Below, piece after piece: positions 1-5,630 of a DNA stretch of 20,843 nt. Position numbers and translations under genes: made by a program. The DNA is from an uncultured Muribaculaceae bacterium (lineage in GTDB: Bacteria; Bacteroidota; Bacteroidia; Bacteroidales; Muribaculaceae): positions 1 to 20,843 of the forward strand of contig CAMWXQ010000003.1 of NCBI GenBank assembly GCA_947178235.1, given 5' to 3'. The notes beneath the pieces were generated by a model that did no database searches, was not told where the DNA came from, and worked only from the letters and a program-made list of their open reading frames with translations. Within the stretch, counting starts at the first letter, position 1, and every line of letters starts with the position of its first letter.

Positions 1-53
1 GCATCCGCGATTGCCTCTTGTCTCGGGGGCTCGGAGTTGTGTATATGAGACTG
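1..53 (-). other. Nextera i7-side adapter remnant (sequencing artefact)
   Basis: Read on the minus strand, 53-35 matches the Nextera mosaic end (CTGTCTCTTATACACATCT) at 16 of 19 bases. Bases 34-20 match the following CCGAGCCCACGAGAC at 14 of 15. Bases 19-12 read AAGAGGCA, which is the Nextera index N711 as I remember it, and 11-1 resemble the start of the flow-cell arm (ATCTCGTATGC, 9 of 11). The order and spacing of mosaic end, index and P7 arm fit exactly. This is not genomic DNA, so the coding frame of the neighbouring gene should not be read through it. Confidence 0.96.
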
Positions 54-229
54 ATCACATACTCGCCGCCGAATAGGACCTCGGACGAGTCGACCGGGGG
101 CCATGTGCGCTCCTCGCGGGCCGCGGGGTTGTAGCGCAGGTACATGACGGCGATCACGCACAGGATGAGTGCGTGGAAGAGCAGTGTGGCCGTGACGGCC
201 ACGATATGACGGCGTCTGTCGGGGGTCAT
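54..229 (-). CDS. TonB/TolA-like energy transducer, N-terminal fragment
   Basis: This is the first 58 or so codons of a gene cut by the end of the fragment. The product starts MTPDRRRHIVAVTATLLFHA and has one N-terminal membrane segment (about residues 8-28), followed by a short periplasmic stretch ending near FGGEYV. That fits the N-terminal anchor of a TonB-family protein, which carries the energy of the ExbB-ExbD proton channel to outer-membrane transporters. The ATG overlaps the exbD stop codon (ATGA, 229-226), which indicates translational coupling. The proline-rich spacer and the C-terminal TonB domain lie outside the window, so the assignment rests on the anchor and on gene order. The frame stays open into the adapter (1-53), but those residues are not real. 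Confidence 0.72.
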
Positions 230-681
230 TTTTCGGCGGTGTCAGCGGTTGACTTGGCCGACTCTGGGGCCGGCTTGGTGGCGAGGACCATTTTGAGATT
301 GGCGGCGGCGCCGCGGTCCAGAACCTTCACGAGTGTCCCGTAGGGGACAGCCTCGTCGGCGTAGACGGCCACGCAGTCGTCGGTTTCCTCCCCGGCTTCG
401 GAGCGGGCCTGCAAGAGAGCCCCTTCGAGAGCGTCGAGCTCGACGCGCACGGGCTCGGAGCCCGCGACGGAGACATAGAAGTCACCCTCGGCGTCGATGT
501 ACACGCGGGTCGAGGGCTTGATGGCTGTCTGGCGCGAGCTCTCGGGGAGATTGACTTCGAGGGCCGTGGGGAACACGACCGTCGAGGTGACCATGAAGAA
601 GATGAGCAGCAGGAAGATGACGTCGGTCATGGACGCCATCGAGAAGGCTGCCGTCATGCTGTGGTTGCGTTTGAGTGCCAT
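226..681 (-). CDS. exbD: ExbD/TolR-family biopolymer transport protein
   Basis: A 151-residue protein of the usual ExbD size and layout. It has a short cytoplasmic N-terminus, one membrane helix at about residues 18-36 (ASMTDVIFLLLIFFMVTS), and a periplasmic domain. Asp20 sits at the start of the helix in the position of the proton-carrying aspartate of ExbD/TolR. With ExbB it forms the inner-membrane proton channel that drives TonB. The gene begins 13 bases after exbB ends and overlaps the next gene by four bases, so exbB-exbD-tonB are read together. Only one exbD copy is present here, while many Bacteroidetes loci carry two. The tail after about residue 135 is charged and looks unstructured. 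TolR is the alternative name, but a following TonB-type gene favours ExbD. Confidence 0.93.
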   Translation of the reverse strand: MALKRNHSMTAAFSMASMTDVIFLLLIFFMVTSTVVFPTALEVNLPESSRQTAIKPSTRVYIDAEGDFYVSVAGSEPVRVELDALEGALLQARSEAGEETDDCVAVYADEAVPYGTLVKVLDRGAAANLKMVLATKPAPESAKSTADTAEK

Positions 682-694
682 TGGTCTCGGGGGG

Positions 695-1369
695 TCAGGC
701 GGGTTCGTTGAGGAGGTCCATGAACTCCATTGTCTTGGCTTCGAGGAGGTTCATGACCTTGTTGACGCGGGCCACGAGGTAGTTGTAGGCGAAGAGGGCA
801 ATGATGCCCACGATGAGGCCGGCGACGGTGGTGACGAGGGCGCCGTAGATGCCGTCGGCGAGGACCGAGATGTTGGCTGCGGTGCCTGCGGCGGCCAGGT
901 TGTAGAACGCCTTGACCATGCCCACGACGGTACCGAGGAATCCGAGCATCGGTGCGCCCGCGGCGGTCGTGGCGAGCCAGGGGAGACCCTTTTCGAGAGC
1001 GGCGATCTCGATGTTGCCCGTATTCTCGATGGTCACGAGCACATCCTGCATCGGGCGGCCGATGCGCGAGATGCCTTTGGAGATGAGGCGGGCGTAGGGG
1101 GTGTCGGTGCGGGCACAGAGATTGCGTGCGCTCTCGATCTCGCCGTCATGGATATAGTCCTTGATGCGCTCCATGAACGAGGCATCGTCGCGGCGTGCGC
1201 GGTTGATGACCATGGTGCGCTCCACAAATATATATATGCTGATGACGGAGAGGATGAGCAGGGGTATCATGATCCACCCGCCTTGGAGGGCGAGCTCCCA
1301 AACGGAGAGCTCCTGGACGGCGGGGGCCTGCACGGCCTCGGTGGCGATGGTTTCGACGGCTTGAAGCAT
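695..1369 (-). CDS. exbB: ExbB/TolQ/MotA-family proton channel protein
   Basis: A 224-residue inner-membrane protein. Hydrophobic segments lie at about residues 30-50 (GGWIMIPLLILSVISIYIFV), 130-155 and 170-197. The last two contain the family's conserved small-residue pattern (GLLGTVVGMV-like, seen as GFLGTVVGMVKAF, and later LVTTVAGLIVGI). ExbB forms the pentameric channel around the ExbD dimer and converts proton flow into TonB motion. The region before the first helix, about 28 residues, is alanine- and valine-rich and shows no strong cleavage site. The gene lies 85 bases after pdxJ on the same strand. That gap holds the TAGCTA repeat, and no TAnnTTTG promoter is visible in it, so it may be transcribed from the pdxJ promoter. 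Confidence 0.94.
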   Translation of the reverse strand: MLQAVETIATEAVQAPAVQELSVWELALQGGWIMIPLLILSVISIYIFVERTMVINRARRDDASFMERIKDYIHDGEIESARNLCARTDTPYARLISKGISRIGRPMQDVLVTIENTGNIEIAALEKGLPWLATTAAGAPMLGFLGTVVGMVKAFYNLAAAGTAANISVLADGIYGALVTTVAGLIVGIIALFAYNYLVARVNKVMNLLEAKTMEFMDLLNEPA

Positions 1370-1420
1370 AATGGAATCGGTATTTTGGGGGGTTGGGTGA
1401 TTGGTTTTTTGTGGAGGGGA

Positions 1421-1461
1421 TAGCTAAGATAGCTATTTTAGCTATTATAGCTATTTAGCTA
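1421..1461. repeat. TAGCTA nonamer repeat, locus A
   Basis: Five perfect copies of the self-complementary hexamer TAGCTA start at 1421, 1430, 1439, 1448 and 1456, a period of 9, 9, 9 and 8 bases. The three spacer bases are A/T-rich. The array overlaps the end of pdxJ: the pdxJ stop codon (1457-1455) is formed by the TAA of the last unit. It occupies part of the 85-base gap between pdxJ and exbB. Read in the direction of transcription it contains the 16-base core TAGCTAAAATAGCTAT, also present at loci B and C. Confidence 0.9.
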
Positions 1462-2174
1462 TTTTTGAGGCACTCCTTGTATCTCTTGATGGTCTCTTCG
1501 AGGCCGAGGTAGAGTGCGTCACAGATGAGGGCATGGCCGATGGAGACCTCGCTCAGACGCTGGATGTGGCGGTGGAACCATTCGAGATTCACGAGCGAGA
1601 GGTCGTGGCCGGCATTGACCCCGAGCCCGCAGCGCAGGGCAGCCTCGGCGGCTTCGACGAATGGGGCCACGGCCCGCTCGGGGTCGGTGGGGTAGAGGTC
1701 GGCATACGGTTTGGTGTAGAGTTCGATGCGGTCGGCACCCGTGCGGGCGGCGGCGCGGACAGCCCCGGGATCGGGGTCCACGAATATCGACGAGCGGATG
1801 CCCGCCTCGCGCAGACGTTCGACTATCGAGGTGAGGAACTCCATGTTGGGCTCCACGTCCCAGCCGGCACTGGACGTCAGCGCGCCCGGAGCGTCGGGGA
1901 CGAGCGTGACCTGCTCTGGGCGCACACGCAGCACGAGCTCCATGAAATCCTCCGAGGGGTAGCCCTCGATGTTGAACTCCGTGCGCACCAGGGGGCGGAG
2001 TTTGTAGACGTCGTCGCGTTTGATATGCCTCTCATCGGGACGGGGATGAACCGTAATACCCTGGGCACCAAAGCGCTCGCAGTCGGCGGCGACTTTCAGC
2101 AGGTCGGGGACATTCTCGCCGCGGGCGTTGCGCAGGGTGGCTATCTTATTGATGTTGACGCTGAGATTTGTCAT
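1455..2174 (-). CDS. pdxJ: pyridoxine 5'-phosphate synthase
   Basis: A 239-residue TIM-barrel enzyme that condenses 1-deoxy-xylulose 5-phosphate with 3-amino-2-oxopropyl phosphate to make pyridoxine 5'-phosphate in the DXP-dependent vitamin B6 pathway. Diagnostic motifs are [13 protein letters not shown] (residues 7-19), [11 protein letters not shown] (41-51, with His43, Arg45 and His50), FNIEGYP (67-73, with Glu70 as the likely acid/base) and [10 protein letters not shown] near residue 190, which holds the late conserved histidine. Length is normal. The start follows a TAAATTTG promoter element at 2276-2269, and the last codons run into the TAGCTA repeat. Position 10 is Lys where E. coli PdxJ has His, which I believe is usual for Bacteroidetes. 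Confidence 0.96.
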   Translation of the reverse strand: MTNLSVNINKIATLRNARGENVPDLLKVAADCERFGAQGITVHPRPDERHIKRDDVYKLRPLVRTEFNIEGYPSEDFMELVLRVRPEQVTLVPDAPGALTSSAGWDVEPNMEFLTSIVERLREAGIRSSIFVDPDPGAVRAAARTGADRIELYTKPYADLYPTDPERAVAPFVEAAEAALRCGLGVNAGHDLSLVNLEWFHRHIQRLSEVSIGHALICDALYLGLEETIKRYKECLKNS

Positions 2175-2224
2175 GCTTGAACAGATTTTATGCGGGGACG
2201 GGTGACGGATTAGGGAAAAATCCG

Positions 2225-2232
2225 TAACTTTG
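2225..2232 (+). promoter_or_regulatory. -7 promoter element (TAACTTTG) for the ACT-nadK operon
   Basis: TAACTTTG matches the Bacteroidetes -7 consensus TAnnTTTG. No clear TTTG -33 element is seen 17-23 bases upstream. Transcription would start around 2239, giving a leader of about 65 bases before the TTG start at 2305. Confidence 0.65.
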
Positions 2233-2268
2233 TGGGAAGGTTGGGCCCGCCCCGCGGATATTCAACTG

Positions 2269-2276
2269 CAAATTTA
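2269..2276 (-). promoter_or_regulatory. -7 promoter element (TAAATTTG) for pdxJ
   Basis: On the minus strand 2276-2269 reads TAAATTTG, a full match to TAnnTTTG. TTTC at 2300-2297, 20 bases upstream, is one base away from the -33 TTTG. Start of transcription is predicted near 2262, about 88 bases before the pdxJ ATG. This would place the pdxJ start downstream of the opposing start near 2239 on the plus strand, so the two leaders would overlap. Confidence 0.6.
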
Positions 2277-2304
2277 CTCAGAAAATCCTGAAAACTGAAA
2301 CATT

Positions 2305-2694
2305 TTGGCCGTAAAAGCACAACAAGACCCCACGGACGCCCCTCTCGCCCTCGCCGAGAGCCCCGACATCAGCCGCCTCTATCCCCCGCGGCTCGAATCG
2401 TCGCGGCTTCTGGCGATTTGCCTGCCGTCGGATTACAGCGCCTCGCGCATAGCCCGCGCCGTGGAGGATGCCGACGCCCAGCTGCTCAACCTCAATGTCA
2501 CGTCGGACACGCTGAGGCTCGACAACCGCGTTGTCTTTGAGCTGAGGGTCAACCACCGCTCGCCCCGTGCCGTGGCCCGCTCGCTCGAACGGTACGGCTA
2601 CGAGGTCGCTGACCTCCGCGCCGACGGCGAAACCCCCGCCGACACGGTCGTCGACGAGAGACTGGCCAATCTGATAAGGATGATGGAGGTATAG
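2305..2694 (+). CDS. small ACT-like domain protein upstream of nadK
   Basis: A 129-residue soluble protein. Residues about 33-105 (RLLAICLPSDYSASRIARAV ... VARSLERYGYEVADL) have the beta-alpha-beta pattern of an ACT-like regulatory domain. They resemble the C-terminal part of the CBS-domain proteins that sit next to nadK and pdxJ in many Bacteroidales. Here the CBS pair is absent: an in-frame TGA at 2296-2298 precedes the gene. The only start codons after it are ATT (2302) and TTG (2305). I chose TTG, giving a short, probably disordered N-terminus (MAVKAQQDPTDAPLA). A promoter element at 2225-2232 suggests it is expressed, and its codon use looks normal, so it is not obviously decaying. Its ligand is unknown. 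The family link is from memory of the CBS-ACT proteins and is inference. Confidence 0.7.
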   Translation: MAVKAQQDPTDAPLALAESPDISRLYPPRLESSRLLAICLPSDYSASRIARAVEDADAQLLNLNVTSDTLRLDNRVVFELRVNHRSPRAVARSLERYGYEVADLRADGETPADTVVDERLANLIRMMEV

Positions 2695-2700
2695 CCCGTA

Positions 2701-2733
2701 TAGCTAAATTAGCTAAAATAGCTATTGTAGCTA
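2701..2733. repeat. TAGCTA nonamer repeat, locus B
   Basis: Four perfect TAGCTA hexamers start at 2701, 2710, 2719 and 2728, an exact 9-base period. The array begins seven bases after the stop codon of the ACT-like gene and ends 27 bases before the nadK start. Bases 2710-2734 are identical to 11881-11905 (locus C), 25 of 25. Because each hexamer is its own reverse complement, any pair of units can form a stem. Confidence 0.9.
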
Positions 2734-2760
2734 TCACATAAGAATAAAAGAACCGAGACA

Positions 2761-3624
2761 ATGAAAGTAGCGATATTCGGCAAACGGCGCCAGAGCCCCG
2801 AGGATGTCGACCGCATAGTGAGGCTCGTGCGAAGCCTCGGAGAGCACGGCGTGTTCGTGGCCGTGCAGAGCCACTTCTATGACGCCATGGCCCAGGGCTT
2901 CGGGGTCCAGCTCGATGCCGACGATGTATTCGAGGGGGATCGCTTCACTGCCGACTATGCCATCTCGATCGGCGGCGACGGAACCTTCTTGCGCACGGCC
3001 AATGCCGTAGGCCCCAAGGAGATACCGATACTCGGCTTCAACACCGGGCACCTTGGGTTTCTGGCCGAAGAGAGCCTCGCCGACGCCTGTGGAGTCATCC
3101 ACAATCTCATCGAGGGACGCTACACCGTCGAGAGCCGCTCGATGCTCGAAGTGCGCACGGGGCTCGGCGGCCCGGCATACGCCCTCAACGAGGTCGCCAT
3201 CCTCCGCCACGACTCGGCCTCGATGATCACGGTCAACACCTATCTCGACGACATCGCTGTGGCTTCATACCAGGGGGACGGCCTCATAATCTCGACCCCC
3301 ACGGGCTCGACGGCATATAACCTCAGCGTCGGCGGCCCGATAGTACAGCCCACGGCCCCATGCTGGGTGCTTGCGCCCGTCGCTCCCCACGCCCTCACGA
3401 TGCGCCCCATGGTCGTGAGCGACAACCACATCATCGAGACCCTCGTCGAGAGCCGCGCCGACACATACCGCGTCAATCTCGACGGACGCCTCCTGGTCCT
3501 CCCCACCGACATCCGCCTCAATATCCGCCGCGCACCCTTCGCCATCAAGGTGGTCCACAGTCCGGGGCGTACATTCGTGGATACACTCAGCGCCAAACTC
3601 CTCTGGGGAATATCCAAGAGGTGA
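2761..3624 (+). CDS. nadK: NAD kinase
   Basis: A 287-residue cytoplasmic enzyme that phosphorylates NAD to NADP using ATP or polyphosphate. The GGDGT motif is at residues 71-75 (ISIGGDGTFLRTAN). It is followed by the FNTGHLGFLAE segment, the ALNE motif (LNEVAILR) and the glycine-rich nucleotide site GDGLIISTPTGSTAYNLSVGG. The C-terminal region carries RVNLDGR, which is usual for the family. Length is typical. The ATG at 2761 directly precedes the canonical MKVAIFGK start. No TAnnTTTG element is seen in the 66-base gap upstream, which holds repeat locus B, so it is probably co-transcribed with the ACT-like gene. Confidence 0.97.
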   Translation: MKVAIFGKRRQSPEDVDRIVRLVRSLGEHGVFVAVQSHFYDAMAQGFGVQLDADDVFEGDRFTADYAISIGGDGTFLRTANAVGPKEIPILGFNTGHLGFLAEESLADACGVIHNLIEGRYTVESRSMLEVRTGLGGPAYALNEVAILRHDSASMITVNTYLDDIAVASYQGDGLIISTPTGSTAYNLSVGGPIVQPTAPCWVLAPVAPHALTMRPMVVSDNHIIETLVESRADTYRVNLDGRLLVLPTDIRLNIRRAPFAIKVVHSPGRTFVDTLSAKLLWGISKR

Positions 3625-3671
3625 GCAGAACATTTGACGCCTCCCGCGTGTTAGGTTTCATAGATAATTAC

Positions 3672-3679
3672 TATCTTTG
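3672..3679 (+). promoter_or_regulatory. -7 promoter element (TATCTTTG) for the OmpA-like lipoprotein gene
   Basis: TATCTTTG matches TAnnTTTG. TTAG at 3651-3654, 17 bases upstream, is a weak -33 candidate. The leader to the ATG at 3722 would be about 35 bases and is A/T-rich. Confidence 0.65.
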
Positions 3680-3721
3680 CACACCGATTAACATATTTAA
3701 CTTAAAATTATAAAAGCGACA

Positions 3722-4429
3722 ATGAAACTGATCAAGACTCTCGGGCTTCCCGCCCTCGCAGTATGCGTGCTCGGCATGGGCATGACAGGATGCTCCTCCA
3801 TGACCAACACCGGCAAGGGCGCCCTCATCGGCGGTGGCGGCGGCGCAGGCCTCGGCGCAGGGCTCGGAGCCCTCATCGGTGGCGGCAAGGGCGCAGCCAT
3901 CGGTGCAGCCATCGGCGCAGCCGTCGGCACAGGCGCAGGTGTACTCATCGGCCAGAAGATGGACAAGCAGCAGAAGGAACTCGAACGCCAGCTCGCCGAG
4001 CAGGCCAAGATCGAGCAGACCACCGACGCCAATGGCCTCCAGGCCATCAAGGTGACCTTCGAGGGTGGTATCCTCTTCCCCACCAACGGCACAACCCTCA
4101 GCGCAGGCGCCAAGACTGACCTCTCCAAGTTTGCCGCTTCGCTCATCGCCAACCCCGACACCAACGTACAGATCTACGGCTACACCGACGACACCGGCTC
4201 GCTCGCCGTCAACCAGAAGGTCGCCACAGGCCGTGCCGACGCCGTACGCAACTACCTCCTCAACTCGGGCGTGGCAGCCAACCGCCTTTCGGCCGAAGGT
4301 CTCCCCATGCAGGACTACATAGCCTCGAACGCCACACCCGAAGGCCGTGCCCAGAACCGCCGCGTCGAGATCTACATCACCGCCAACGAGAAGATGATCC
4401 AGGAAGCCAACGACGGCACACTGAAATAA
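3722..4429 (+). CDS. OmpA-family lipoprotein with glycine zipper (YiaD-like)
   Basis: A 235-residue envelope protein. The signal peptide ends in a lipobox with Cys24 (GMGMTGCSS), so the mature protein is lipid-anchored, probably to the outer membrane. Residues about 32-77 form a glycine/alanine zipper of the YMGG type (GALIGGGGGAGLGAGLGALI and on), which can insert into or pack in the membrane. A short charged helix (KQQKELERQLAEQAKIEQ, about 80-97) follows, then an OmpA C-terminal peptidoglycan-binding domain (about 100-225). That domain contains VQIYGYTDDTG, a GRADAVRNYLLNSGV helix and NRRVEIYI. Together the parts suggest a link between outer membrane and peptidoglycan. It is a single-gene unit with its own promoter, and its stop is followed at once by the REP-like array. 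Confidence 0.92.
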   Translation: MKLIKTLGLPALAVCVLGMGMTGCSSMTNTGKGALIGGGGGAGLGAGLGALIGGGKGAAIGAAIGAAVGTGAGVLIGQKMDKQQKELERQLAEQAKIEQTTDANGLQAIKVTFEGGILFPTNGTTLSAGAKTDLSKFAASLIANPDTNVQIYGYTDDTGSLAVNQKVATGRADAVRNYLLNSGVAANRLSAEGLPMQDYIASNATPEGRAQNRRVEIYITANEKMIQEANDGTLK

Positions 4430-4432
4430 TAG

Positions 4433-4492
4433 GGCGACAGGCCGCCCCAACGATAGCAAAAAAGCACCCGCGGTATGCCGTCGCGCTGAGCG
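4433..4492. repeat. REP-like unit, copy 1
   Basis: A 60-base unit beginning GGCGACAGGCCGCCCCAACG and ending GTCGCGCTGAGCG. It starts four bases after the lipoprotein stop codon and is repeated nearly exactly at 4507-4567 after a 14-base spacer. The two copies differ at two substitutions and one extra A in the central A-run. Each unit contains short self-complementary pieces such as CGG-TAYG-CCG. It lies just upstream of a RAYT-like transposase gene, a typical setting for the REP sequences such enzymes mobilise. Confidence 0.8.
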
Positions 4493-4506
4493 GTAGGCGT
4501 ATACGT

Positions 4507-4567
4507 GGCGACAGGTCGCCCCAACGATAGCAAAAAAAGCACCCGCGGTACGCCGTCGCGCTGAGCG
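4507..4567. repeat. REP-like unit, copy 2
   Basis: A 61-base near-identical copy of 4433-4492. Its AAGCACCC at 4537-4544 is perfectly complementary to GGGTGCTT at 4580-4587 just outside the unit. The copy can therefore fold into a hairpin with an 8-bp outer stem and a structured 35-base interior. Copy 1 lacks that outside partner. Confidence 0.8.
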
Positions 4568-4620
4568 ATGGTGTATCGGGGGTGCTTGTCGTTCATTCAC
4601 CCTTGTTTTTTCTAATCGTG

Positions 4621-4638
4621 GCAGCCGCCTGCGGCTGC
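4621..4638. repeat. short perfect hairpin upstream of the RAYT-like gene
   Basis: GCAGCCGC-CT-GCGGCTGC is an inverted repeat with 8-base arms and a 2-base centre (in practice a 7-bp stem with a 4-base loop). It sits 16 bases before the transposase ATG. It could limit translation of the gene or be part of the element's end. No U-run follows, so a terminator is unlikely. Confidence 0.6.
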
Positions 4639-4654
4639 GTCCATCACCATTGCG

Positions 4655-5533
4655 ATGCCACGCTCCCGTATCCACGACTACAAACGCCCCTCCACATATC
4701 ACATCACCATCACCAAGGCACGCATGGCGCCCTCGTTTGGAGAGCTCCGCGGCGTCTTGCCCAATGTCTACGTCCACCGCACGCCTCTCGGGAACATAGT
4801 CGCCAACAATATCCGTCTGATCCCCGCTCTCGCGCCCGGGCTCGCGGTGTGGCAGTACATAGTGATGCCCGACCACCTTCATCTGCTCCTGCACGTCTCC
4901 ACAACTCTGCCGAATCACCTGGGAGAGTACATATCAAAATTCAAAAACGCCATACTCCGGGACTTCCGTGACGCGGGTGGGGATGATGCACCTATTTTCA
5001 CTCCCGACTACTATGACCGAATACTCTATCCGGGTAAGCCGTTAGGTGTGGTGTACGGTTACATACGCTCCAACCCTTACAGACTGGCCGTGAGGAGAGA
5101 ATTCCCCGAGTATTTCCGAAGGGTCAACCATCTGGACATTTGCGGGTGGCGGATGATGGCCTATGGCAACATACAGCTTCTCGACAACCCCTTCAAGGAG
5201 CAGGTCGTGGTCCATCGCCGTGATTCGCAGGCCGAGCGGGATGTCAAAAATGACCGATGGATGCATACGGTCTCCAACGGCGGTGTCCTTGTATCCCCCT
5301 TCATCTCGGCCGCCGAGCGGGAGGTGCGCACACAGGCCGAGGAGGCGGGAGGGAAAATCATTCACATAACCAATACCCCTTTCGGCGAGCGATTCAAGCC
5401 TGCCGAACATGACTTCGGGCTCTGCTGTGAGGGTAGGCTGCTTATACTCGCGCCTCTCAAACCTGTACCGCTTACGCGCTCCTGCTGTCTTGACATGAAT
5501 GCCTTCGCCGAGGCTTTGGCCGGGGACGTGTGA
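4655..5533 (+). CDS. REP-associated (Y1/HUH) transposase-like protein with extra C-terminal domain
   Basis: A 292-residue protein with two parts. Residues about 1-165 are a Y1_Tnp domain. YHITITKARM begins the fold, and VMPDHLHLLLHV holds the metal-binding HUH motif (His74-Leu-His76). It is followed by the helix LGEYISKFKNAILRDF and the YDRILYPGKPL segment. Tyr92 in the helix is one candidate for the DNA-attacking tyrosine; I cannot fix it from sequence alone. RAYT enzymes cut and join single-stranded DNA at REP hairpins, and REP-like units lie just upstream (4433-4567). Residues about 208-268 (NGGVLVSPFISAAEREV, then AGGKIIHITNTPFGERF and EGRLLILAP) form an additional alpha/beta domain that recalls DprA/LOG-type Rossmann folds. 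That second assignment is tentative. The gene is intact with normal codon use, so it is probably a resident gene. Confidence 0.85.
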   Translation: MPRSRIHDYKRPSTYHITITKARMAPSFGELRGVLPNVYVHRTPLGNIVANNIRLIPALAPGLAVWQYIVMPDHLHLLLHVSTTLPNHLGEYISKFKNAILRDFRDAGGDDAPIFTPDYYDRILYPGKPLGVVYGYIRSNPYRLAVRREFPEYFRRVNHLDICGWRMMAYGNIQLLDNPFKEQVVVHRRDSQAERDVKNDRWMHTVSNGGVLVSPFISAAEREVRTQAEEAGGKIIHITNTPFGERFKPAEHDFGLCCEGRLLILAPLKPVPLTRSCCLDMNAFAEALAGDV

Positions 5534-5555
5534 GGATTGGTTAGTGGGTCGGGGG

Positions 5556-5587
5556 TTTGGAGGTTTGGCGGAAAATGCGTAATTTTG
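5556..5587 (+). promoter_or_regulatory. promoter of the EamA transporter gene (TTTG / TAATTTTG)
   Basis: TTTG at 5556-5559 and TAATTTTG at 5580-5587 are separated by 20 bases, a good match to the Bacteroidetes -33/-7 arrangement. The predicted start near 5593 leaves a leader of about 38 bases and supports the ATG at 5631. The possible in-frame TTG at 5598 would lie almost at the transcript's 5' end. Confidence 0.75.
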
Positions 5588-5630
5588 TGGCGGGGGCTTG
5601 TGTGGCTCCCGTCATCACAGTTTCTGCACA

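Noticed and set aside
4433..4567. Possible CRISPR array
   Set aside because: Only two units of about 60 bases with a 14-base spacer and no cas genes. Unit and spacer lengths do not fit; a REP-like array beside a RAYT-like gene fits better.
3671..4918. Minus-strand open frame of 415 codons across the lipoprotein gene and the repeat array
   Set aside because: It is antisense to the lipoprotein gene and crosses the repeats; the duplicated peptide in it simply translates the two REP-like units.
5598..5630. Upstream TTG start for the EamA transporter
   Set aside because: It lies within a few bases of the predicted transcription start, and the added residues (MCGSRHHSFCT) look like untranslated leader.
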